Assembly: GCA_049642465.1 (NCBI GenBank)
Contig: JBAROV010000027.1
Span: 1-6,214 of the forward strand
Direction: 5' to 3'
DNA length: 6,214 nucleotides
Source: CAWDPQ01 sp049642465
Lineage (GTDB): Bacteria > Acidobacteriota > Vicinamibacteria > Vicinamibacterales > 2-12-FULL-66-21
Under the pieces are notes generated by a model, which saw only the letters and a list, made by a program, of their open reading frames with translations, did not search any database and was not told the origin of the DNA. A program made the translations under genes and the position numbers. This document shows positions 1 through 4,179 of this stretch, in pieces. Each line of letters starts with the position of its first letter. The first letter of the stretch is position 1.

Positions 1-2
1 CG

Positions 3-548
<546 letters not shown>

Positions 549-570
549 ACGTGTGATGCCGGTCAGCTAG

Positions 571-599
571 CCCGCCGTAGCCCGAAGGGCGTAGGTGGG
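571..599 (+). repeat. Bulged inverted repeat downstream of rpoC
   Basis: CCCGCC (571-576) and GCCC (580-583) face GGGC (587-590) and GGTGGG (594-599) across a GAA loop. This gives a two-part stem with a 3x3 internal loop and one G-T wobble. No T-run follows, so it does not look like a complete intrinsic terminator. It lies 22 bp after the rpoC stop and directly precedes the heptad repeats. It could be a dispersed intergenic repeat or an mRNA 3' structure; the sequence alone does not decide. Confidence 0.4.
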
Positions 600-663
600 T
601 CGCTAGTCGCTGGTCGTTAGTCCGGCTGACGCTCGTCAGTCGTTGGTCGCTGGTCAGTCGCTG
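599..663 (+). repeat. Degenerate GTCGYTR heptad repeat array
   Basis: Six copies of a 7-nt unit GTCGYTR are visible: GTCGCTA (599), GTCGCTG (606), GTCGTTA (613), GTCGTTG (639), GTCGCTG (646) and GTCGCTG (657). The first three are strictly in tandem. The others are interrupted by GTCA spacers and by a small hairpin, CTGAC-GCTC-GTCAG, at 626-639. There is no convincing coding frame here. A heptad array in the rpoC 3' spacer resembles simple repeats found between genes of some GC-rich soil bacteria, but its function is unknown. It lies outside the transposon and so belongs to the host chromosome. Confidence 0.55.
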
Positions 664-690
664 GCACTACAGTCAGTCATGTGGCTTCCG

Positions 691-698
691 CCTTTAGG
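691..698 (+). repeat. Target site duplication, left copy
   Basis: CCTTTAGG directly precedes the left inverted repeat and recurs at 4118-4125 directly after the right one. Trying neighbouring end positions gives shorter matches (TTTA or CTTTAG), so an element beginning GGCACTG with an 8-bp duplication is the best fit. IS1-type elements commonly make duplications of 8-9 bp. Confidence 0.85.
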
Positions 699-715
699 GG
701 CACTGTCTCAGTTTG
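699..715 (+). repeat. Left terminal inverted repeat
   Basis: GGCACTGTCTCAGTTTG is the exact reverse complement of 4101-4117. Identity decays inward after base 715. Apparent extra pairing outside 699 comes from the palindromic target site and is not part of the repeat. The inner edge supplies part of a TTGACG -35 box. Confidence 0.92.
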
Positions 716-741
716 ACGGCGATCCGGCAGATGCCCATACT
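713..741 (+). promoter_or_regulatory. Candidate sigma70 promoter at the left transposon end
   Basis: TTGACG (713-718) and CATACT (736-741) are separated by 17 bp, close to the TTGACA-17-TATAAT consensus. A start about 7 nt after the -10 box would fall at about base 748, which is the ATG of the first passenger gene, so the mRNA would have no leader. The -35 box overlaps the inner end of the inverted repeat. Promoter strength is inferred. Confidence 0.55.
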
Positions 742-747
742 GCGAGT

Positions 748-993
748 ATGACTCGACCAAAGCGTCCGCGCGATCCAAATCAACTCGCCAAGTTAATCGC
801 GGATCTGACGACGCGGACGACGACAGAGGTCGATCCAGATGCTGGTAAAGACGCGAGCGCCATCGCGCGCGGCAGGCGTGGCGGAGCGAAGGGCGGGACA
901 GCTCGCGCAGCGGCGTTATCTCCACGACGTAGAGCGCAGATTGCACGGAAGGCTGCTGCAACGCGTTGGAAGAACCGAAAGAAGGAAGCATGA
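748..993 (+). CDS. Small basic KGG-ARA motif protein
   Basis: This is an 81-residue, strongly basic protein. The N-terminal half (MTRPKRPRDPNQLAKLIADL) leads into a stretch with GRRGGAKGGTARAAALSP at about residues 42-59 and RRAQIARKAAATRW at about 61-74, then a Lys/Arg-rich tail. The combination KGG-x-ARA-LSP-RR-IA-AA-RW recurs in small bacterial proteins that are often carried on accessory DNA; no firm function is known to me. The charge suggests nucleic-acid binding, which is inference. The frame stays open upstream to base 643, but that stretch crosses the transposon boundary, so the ATG at 748 is chosen; it also sits where the candidate promoter predicts the transcription start. The stop overlaps the next start as ATGA, indicating translational coupling. 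Confidence 0.7.
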   Translation: MTRPKRPRDPNQLAKLIADLTTRTTTEVDPDAGKDASAIARGRRGGAKGGTARAAALSPRRRAQIARKAAATRWKNRKKEA

Positions 994-1172
994 AGGTCTT
1001 TTGGTGGCAGGGCGGCCTCCACGCTGAACCGGAGAGTCCCGTGGAGACGGAAGCGTTGCTCGTCTTGATGGAAAACCTGCGGTACGAGAGGCCGCCAGAG
1101 AACGACGACCCCCGTACCGCCGGAACGAACGTGCTAGGAGAGGCCCAAGGCGACCTTGATGTCGGTCTTTAG
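990..1172 (+). CDS. Small WWQGG protein
   Basis: This encodes 60 residues beginning MKVFWWQGGLHAEPES, followed by an acidic helix-prone stretch (ETEALLVLMENL). I have the impression that short proteins with this opening recur in other genomes, but I know of no assigned function. The start at 990 is preferred over an in-frame ATG at 966 because it overlaps the preceding stop (ATGA) and has AAGGA about 5 nt upstream (near 980-984). The pair with the preceding gene looks like a translationally coupled two-gene operon. The last 39 bp overlap the 3' end of the opposing Cas2-like gene, and the C-terminal dozen residues look less protein-like than the front. The tail may therefore be a run-on into the neighbour after loss of an original stop; this is inference. 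Confidence 0.6.
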   Translation: MKVFWWQGGLHAEPESPVETEALLVLMENLRYERPPENDDPRTAGTNVLGEAQGDLDVGL

Positions 1173-1397
1173 GGTGCCACTCCAAGCCCAACGACCAGCG
1201 CTCGTGTCATACACGAGCAACCTGTCGTTCGCGTCGATGTGCTGTCGGAGGTCATCCCGCAGCGCATCCGCCGTGTATGTGCCCTTCAGAATCCAGTAGG
1301 ACTCCAAGGGGCGCACTCCGCCAAGCGCGCGGAGTCGCGCCAAGAGAGACGAGTAATCACGTCCCGGCTTGCACAGGTCGTAGCTAACAATGAACAT
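1134..1397 (-). CDS. Stand-alone Cas2/SinR-like protein
   Basis: This is an 87-residue protein starting MFIVSYDLCKPGRDYSSL. The pattern beta-strand ending in YD (Asp7), then KPG-DY, a helix (LLARLRALGGV), a strand with ESYWILKG (about 32-39), a second helix (ADALRDDLRQHI, 43-54) and DANDRLLVYD (55-64) matches the ferredoxin-like fold of the Cas2/VapD group. It is closest to the small SinR-type proteins often labelled Cas2. Cas2 proper works with Cas1 in spacer acquisition, but no cas1, other cas gene or repeat array is visible, so a CRISPR role is unlikely. A nuclease or nucleic-acid-binding role is possible but unproven. The frame extends upstream to 1442, but homology begins at the ATG at 1395-1397. 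No good ribosome site precedes that ATG, and a GTG 6 nt further upstream is an alternative. Upstream lies a 187-bp gene-free, structured interval. Confidence 0.75.
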   Translation of the reverse strand: MFIVSYDLCKPGRDYSSLLARLRALGGVRPLESYWILKGTYTADALRDDLRQHIDANDRLLVYDTSAGRWAWSGTLKTDIKVALGLS

Positions 1398-1584
1398 TTT
1401 CACGACGCACCGAACTTTCTGATAGTCTTGCTGTTGAACCAAGGGTTAGTCGTTCACCACGGCCTCTTGCCCGTCCGGCCCTAGGAAGCGTTCGGGGGAG
1501 CACCTTTCGGTTCAGGCCCTCTCCATCGGTGAACACCGACGAATGGAGGGGGCTATTGTTTTCAGAGATCGATTCGACTCCTGA
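1398..1584. other. Gene-free interval with RNA-structure potential
   Basis: No convincing protein frame covers these 187 bp between two minus-strand passenger genes. The interval is GC-rich and full of short complementary segments. The main one is a long hairpin at 1516-1553. GTTCACC at 1452-1458 is perfectly complementary to GGTGAAC at 1528-1534, inside that hairpin. ACCTTTCGGT at 1502-1511 forms a small stem whose minus-strand version has a GAAA tetraloop. On the minus strand, TGAAC and GTTCA also flank a possible stem close to the Cas2-like gene. It may encode a small RNA or a regulatory leader. The known RNA families I can recall do not fit clearly. Confidence 0.45.
1516..1563 (+). terminator. 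Long hairpin with T-rich tail, candidate terminator
   Basis: GCCCTCTCCA (1516-1525) pairs with TGGAGGGGGC (1544-1553), with one G-T wobble. On top of this TCGGTG (1526-1531) pairs with CACCGA (1534-1539) around an AA loop, leaving a CGAA bulge at 1540-1543. The tail TATTGTTTTC follows on the plus strand. The wobble and the T-rich tail both favour plus-strand RNA; on the minus strand the same position is a C-A mismatch and no T-run follows. It could end plus-strand transcripts from the left passenger pair or from a small RNA within 1440-1515. Confidence 0.5.
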
Positions 1585-1878
1585 TTAGTAGTTCCTAAAT
1601 TCCTCGAAGTACCGCTTGGCTATCTCCACGGCCTTGCTGCGGTCATCGACGTCACCGTGTTGCGCGATCAGCCTGAGCAACGTGGCGTGAGCCAAGAGAT
1701 CGAATGACGAGGACACGCCGGCTATATTGTCTGCCAACGCCTCGACCTGATACCTCACGTTCGAGTCGTCGCCGTGTGCTTCAATTGCCTTGGCGACCAT
1801 ATACAGTCCTTGTCCAATGTCGGTTCCCGGCGCCTCCGTGTTTGCGGTCTTCGTCGTCTTCGTAGCATTCTTCGCCAT
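1585..1878 (-). CDS. Hypothetical passenger protein, 97 residues
   Basis: I do not recognise this protein. It starts with a Lys/Thr-rich low-complexity stretch (MAKNATKTTKTANT) and then shows an amphipathic, probably helical body from about residue 20 to the end, including VRYQVEALADNIAGVSSSFD (41-60) and a charged final helix (KAVEIAKRYFEEF). No signal peptide or membrane segment is visible. The start at 1878 is chosen because AAGGAG lies about 6 nt upstream; the longer frame beginning at a GTG at 1893 would swallow that site. The ribosome site lies in the 19-bp gap after the DUF5343 gene, so the two are almost certainly co-transcribed. It may be a partner of the DUF5343 protein, which is inference from gene order only. 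Confidence 0.6.
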   Translation of the reverse strand: MAKNATKTTKTANTEAPGTDIGQGLYMVAKAIEAHGDDSNVRYQVEALADNIAGVSSSFDLLAHATLLRLIAQHGDVDDRSKAVEIAKRYFEEFRNY

Positions 1879-1897
1879 TACCCTCTCCTTCACGTGG

Positions 1898-2623
1898 TTA
1901 CTTCGCGACGAAACCGTTCTGGCTTTCGTATTCTTCGAGCTTGTCGATCAGATCGAACACAAACTTGCGATCCGCCGCGCTGAGCGCCATAAACTTCGTC
2001 GTCGCGGAGAGTGTCAGGGTGCCGCCGCTCCGCAGTTCCACGGAACGCGATTCGGCGGCGGGCGTGGACAGCGTTTCCTCGCTCTCGCCATCGGCGTCAT
2101 CGTCATCATCGGTTCTCGTTCTGGCCACGCGGCGCCTGCGTGTCGATGTCCCGTTCGTCGTCACCTTCGTTCTGTCCCGAAGCAGCAGGGGTGACACTTG
2201 GATGCCGAGATACTCGGCCGCCGCGAGAAAGAATCGGGTCGCCTTGAGACGCGTGTCGCCCGACACTTTGTAAACCTCAGTCATCTTCTCGGCGAATTCG
2301 GCAGGTGTCGTCTTCGTGAGGTTCAACGCAATCAGCGATGCATACTTCTGTTCAATGAGCTTGCGCAGTGCGTTCTTCCGCGCCGCTTCATCCGTGACGG
2401 CGACCGCGAGCAATGCTGGCGTCGGCTTCCCGTCGTCGCCCATGAACCCGAAGAACTTGAACGCAGTCAGCAACTGGTTGATGCCGCCGCCAGACTGACC
2501 AGGAAAGGCGCTTCGGTCGATCCGATTCGGCATGTTGCGAGCGAGCGCGTCCAGCGTGTTGGTGAAGGTCTTCCACGGCGGATACGCTGGCGTGGCGGAG
2601 GACGTTTCGTTGGTAGGCGTCAT
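1898..2623 (-). CDS. DUF5343-domain protein
   Basis: This encodes 241 residues. Residues 14-145 match the DUF5343 pattern: YPPWKTFTNTLDAL, then MPNRIDRSAFPGQSGGGINQ, a short helix LLTAFKFFGF, GDDGKPTPALL, and later VSGDTRLKATRFFLAAAEYLGI. A basic then acidic linker follows (RRRRVARTR then DDDDD, about 162-184). A C-terminal segment reads GGTLTLSATTKFMALSAADR and FVFDLIDKLEEYE (about 200-233). The domain is usually read as a winged-helix-like fold of unknown role, so DNA binding is a reasonable but unproven guess. The start at 2623 is preferred over a longer frame (2689) because AAAGGA lies about 6 nt upstream and the homology begins soon after. It is the first gene of a minus-strand operon with the 97-residue gene. 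Family assignment is from memory of the motif and is fairly confident. Confidence 0.8.
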   Translation of the reverse strand: MTPTNETSSATPAYPPWKTFTNTLDALARNMPNRIDRSAFPGQSGGGINQLLTAFKFFGFMGDDGKPTPALLAVAVTDEAARKNALRKLIEQKYASLIALNLTKTTPAEFAEKMTEVYKVSGDTRLKATRFFLAAAEYLGIQVSPLLLRDRTKVTTNGTSTRRRRVARTRTDDDDDADGESEETLSTPAAESRSVELRSGGTLTLSATTKFMALSAADRKFVFDLIDKLEEYESQNGFVAK

Positions 2624-2654
2624 TGCTGTCCTTTCGATAACTGGTAACACGAAG

Positions 2655-2683
2655 TATATACCAACTCTCATACCGGCGCGCAA
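2655..2683 (-). promoter_or_regulatory. Candidate promoter for the DUF5343 operon
   Basis: On the minus strand TTGCGC (2683-2678) and TATATA (2660-2655) are 17 bp apart. A start near 2648 would leave a leader of about 25 nt containing the AAAGGA ribosome site before the ATG at 2623. The -35 box is weak and the -10 box good. Confidence 0.4.
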
Positions 2684-2709
2684 TACCAAATGGCCACGAT
2701 CTGAGGATT

Positions 2710-2730
2710 CCGCAAGAATTTTCCTTGCGG
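2710..2730. repeat. Inverted repeat between divergent passenger genes
   Basis: CCGCAAG (2710-2716) and CTTGCGG (2724-2730) form a perfect 7-bp stem around AATTTTC. It lies between the minus-strand DUF5343 promoter and the plus-strand ORF at 2752. It could be an operator for a regulator such as the element's XRE protein, or a chance hairpin; no second copy of the half-site was noticed. Confidence 0.3.
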
Positions 2731-2751
2731 TATGGCTTCGAAGAAGCGACT

Positions 2752-3150
2752 ATGCTCGGCATGTTCACGCAAAATCTTGTAAATCATGTAGTTACCGTCT
2801 CGTCAGCGCGCGGGCCTATCACGCGCACCGTTGTAGCAGACCTAGGAGACGTCTTGGTGCTGGCTGAACCGGAGGCCGCAGACGCCGAAAAGCGCGCCGG
2901 AATTTCGCAGTTCTCCATCGGGTTTAGGCGCTCAGATGTGATCGCCATAATAGAAGTTGACAACTCGGTATGGCTCAAGCATAATGTTCAGTATGAACAG
3001 GCTGAGCACGGCGGAACGGGTACGGATCGTCGCGGCGTTGGTGGAGGGGAACAGCCTGCGCAGCGTGACGCGCATGACGGGCGTGAGCATCAACACGGTC
3101 ACGAAACTGCTCGTGGATCTCGGCAACGCAGCCGTCGCGTATCACGATGA
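2752..3150 (+). CDS. Hypothetical ORF upstream of and overlapping the transposase gene
   Basis: This open frame gives about 132 residues. The first 80 or so look protein-like and beta-rich: MFTQNLVNHVVTVSSARGP, TRTVVADLGDVLVLAEPE, then FSIGFRRSDVIAIIEVDNSV, suggesting a small barrel. From about residue 82 the frame runs into the transposase gene and becomes a Gly/Arg/His-rich shadow of it, overlapping 158 bp. The front may thus be a genuine small protein whose own stop was lost, or the whole may be spurious. The start is uncertain: ATG at 2752 has a weak purine-rich stretch before it, and ATG at 2761 and TTG at 2725 are alternatives. The transposase promoter lies inside this frame. No family is recognised. 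Confidence 0.35.
   Translation: MLGMFTQNLVNHVVTVSSARGPITRTVVADLGDVLVLAEPEAADAEKRAGISQFSIGFRRSDVIAIIEVDNSVWLKHNVQYEQAEHGGTGTDRRGVGGGEQPAQRDAHDGREHQHGHETARGSRQRSRRVSR
2957..2985 (+). promoter_or_regulatory. Candidate sigma70 promoter of the transposase gene
   Basis: TTGACA (2957-2962, exact consensus) and CATAAT (2980-2985, five of six) are separated by 17 bp. Transcription would begin at about 2992-2993, at the first base of the transposase ATG, giving a leaderless mRNA. No ribosome site is seen before that ATG. This is the best promoter match noticed in the window. Confidence 0.65.
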
Positions 3151-3838
3151 GTACGTGCGAAACGTCACCACCAAGCGCATAGAAGCCGATGAGGTGTGGA
3201 CGTTTTGCTACGCGCGCCGCGAAAACGTGCCTGAAAAGAAGAAGGGTCAGCTTGGGTACGGCGATGTTTGGACGTGGGTCGGCATCGACAGCGATTCAAA
3301 GCTCGTACTGTCGTGGGCAGTTGGGCGCCGCGATGCGGAAACGGCGTACGAGTTCATGCACGATCTCGCTTCCAGGCTGTCCAATCGTGTGCAGCTCACC
3401 ACCGATGGTTTGCACGCGTACCTCGTGGCCGTTGACTCGGCGTTCGGTAACGACATCGACTATGCGAGGTTGATAAAAGTGTACGGCAGCGACCCGAACG
3501 CGGAGCGGAGATACGCCCCGCCAGTGTGCCTGAGTGTAAAGGAGGAAATCGTGTCGGGCGCTCCCGATCCGGGATACATCAGCACGAGCTACATCGAGAG
3601 ACAGAATCTGACGATGCGCATGAGCATGCGCCGATTCACGAGACTGACCAACGGGCATTCAAAGAAGCTGGCGAACCACTGTCACGCAATCGCGGTTCAT
3701 TACCTGCACTACAACTTCGCGCGGAAGCAGACCGCTTTGAAGGGTACTCCGGCGATGGCGGCAGGTTTGTCTGATCACGTCTGGACGATTGAGGAAATCG
3801 TTGGCGTGCTCGATGCGGTCGAGCGGAAAGTAGCCTAG
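2993..3838 (+). CDS. IS1-type DDE transposase
   Basis: This 281-residue protein should catalyse cutting and joining of the element's ends. It opens with a helix-turn-helix (about residues 8-43, including SLRSVTRMTGVSINTVTKLL). The catalytic core follows: Asp66 in IEADEVWTF, Asp138 in LTTDGLHAY and Glu202 in YIERQNLTMR, with the conserved RRFTRLTNGHSKK after it and the closing TPAMAAGLSDHVW. These blocks match the single-ORF proteins annotated as IS1-family transposases. Unlike classical IS1, no programmed frameshift is needed. The start at 2993 is chosen because homology begins at MNRLSTAER and a consensus promoter sits just upstream; the open frame extends back to 2957 but would include that promoter. 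No internal stop or frameshift is seen and all three acidic residues are present, so the enzyme is probably active. An XRE gene follows after 3 bp. Confidence 0.93.
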   Translation: MNRLSTAERVRIVAALVEGNSLRSVTRMTGVSINTVTKLLVDLGNAAVAYHDEYVRNVTTKRIEADEVWTFCYARRENVPEKKKGQLGYGDVWTWVGIDSDSKLVLSWAVGRRDAETAYEFMHDLASRLSNRVQLTTDGLHAYLVAVDSAFGNDIDYARLIKVYGSDPNAERRYAPPVCLSVKEEIVSGAPDPGYISTSYIERQNLTMRMSMRRFTRLTNGHSKKLANHCHAIAVHYLHYNFARKQTALKGTPAMAAGLSDHVWTIEEIVGVLDAVERKVA

Positions 3839-3841
3839 TGT

Positions 3842-4069
3842 ATGTCTCCGCTCGCTCGAACGCGACCGGCATTGCAGGCGTTTGGACGGCAACTCCGTCG
3901 TCTACGCACTAGCGCGAAAATGTCGCAGGGCGAGTTAAGCCGTCGCTCTAGGGTTGGCCGTCAATTCATCAGCGAGATGGAATTGGGTCACGAGAATCCG
4001 TCATTGGAAACAATCGTGCTGCTGGCTGAAGGCCTCCAATGCACGTTGTCGGATTTCTTTCCAAGATGA
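3842..4069 (+). CDS. XRE-family HTH regulator
   Basis: This is a 75-residue protein that is almost entirely one Cro/C1-type DNA-binding domain: FGRQLRRLRTSAKMSQGELS, then the recognition region RRSRVGRQFISEMELG, then HENPSLETIVLLAEGL and a final LSDFFPR. This is the normal length for a single-domain XRE repressor. The ATG lies 3 bp after the transposase stop, so the two genes are presumably one transcript. A likely role is control of the element's own promoters, for example limiting transposition, but its operator is not identified. The ribosome site is weak (GGAAAG about 12 nt upstream), so translation may be coupled to that of the transposase. It ends 31 bp before the right inverted repeat. 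Confidence 0.85.
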   Translation: MSPLARTRPALQAFGRQLRRLRTSAKMSQGELSRRSRVGRQFISEMELGHENPSLETIVLLAEGLQCTLSDFFPR

Positions 4070-4100
4070 TCGCTGTGTCGTGTTTTCGGCCGAATGTCGG

Positions 4101-4117
4101 CAAACTGAGACAGTGCC
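4101..4117 (-). repeat. Right terminal inverted repeat
   Basis: CAAACTGAGACAGTGCC is the exact reverse complement of the left end (699-715). It defines the right border of the element and is followed at once by the second CCTTTAGG. Confidence 0.92.
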
Positions 4118-4125
4118 CCTTTAGG
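4118..4125 (+). repeat. Target site duplication, right copy
   Basis: CCTTTAGG is identical to 691-698. The flanks CTTCCG (685-690) and CGGAAG (4126-4131) are complementary, so the empty site was a 20-nt palindrome-like hairpin with a TTTA loop. Confidence 0.85.
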
Positions 4126-4134
4126 CGGAAGAAC

Positions 4135-4165
4135 GGGCGATGGTCGAAAGGCCATCGCCCTTTTT
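4135..4165 (+). terminator. Intrinsic terminator
   Basis: GGGCGATGG (4135-4143) pairs perfectly with CCATCGCCC (4152-4160) around an 8-nt loop and is followed by TTTTTG. The T-run is on the plus strand, so it would stop rpoC-direction transcription before the insertion, and now stops transcripts leaving the transposon. On the minus strand only a weak GTTCTT tail follows, so it may serve the araC-type gene poorly. Confidence 0.88.
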
Positions 4166-4179
4166 GTCGTACGCGCGAA

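Larger units (their letters stand above)
699..4117 (+). mobile_element. IS1-type transposon carrying passenger genes (3,419 bp)
   Basis: The element is bounded by perfect 17-bp inverted repeats (699-715 and 4101-4117) and by an 8-bp direct repeat, CCTTTAGG, on both sides. The outermost bases GGCACTG fit the GGnnnTG pattern usual for IS1-family ends. It holds one intact 281-residue DDE transposase. It is several times longer than a plain IS1-type element (usually about 0.7-1.2 kb) because it also carries two small plus-strand genes at the left end, three minus-strand genes (DUF5343, unknown, Cas2-like), one doubtful ORF and an XRE-type gene. Intact ends, intact transposase and a perfect duplication suggest recent arrival or good preservation. 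The boundaries are seen directly; the IS1-type family call comes from recognition of the protein. Confidence 0.88.

Noticed and set aside
685..715. A 30-bp terminal inverted repeat including CTTCCGCC and TTTA/TAAA
   Set aside because: The outer part comes from the palindromic target and its duplication; only GGCACTG inward belongs to the element.
643..747. Upstream extension of the KGG-ARA frame to an ATG at 643
   Set aside because: It would start in the host heptad repeats and cross the transposon boundary and inverted repeat; ATG 748 fits the promoter and the homologous motif.
1134..1397. A CRISPR-Cas locus suggested by the Cas2-like gene
   Set aside because: No direct-repeat array, cas1 or effector is present in the window; stand-alone Cas2-fold proteins are known outside CRISPR.
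1941..2647. Plus-strand frames at 1941-2273 and 2198-2647
   Set aside because: They lie antisense to the recognised DUF5343 gene and have Arg/Ser-rich shadow composition with no recognisable motif.
2725..2756. Promoter TTGCGG/TATGCT before the ORF at 2752
   Set aside because: The spacing is 20 bp and the -10 box overlaps the proposed start, so it does not make a convincing promoter.
1023..2873. Shared 12-mer GCTGAACCGGAG near 1023 and 2863 as a possible internal repeat
   Set aside because: Both copies encode similar short peptide stretches containing EPE and the match does not extend; chance in GC-rich coding DNA is likely.
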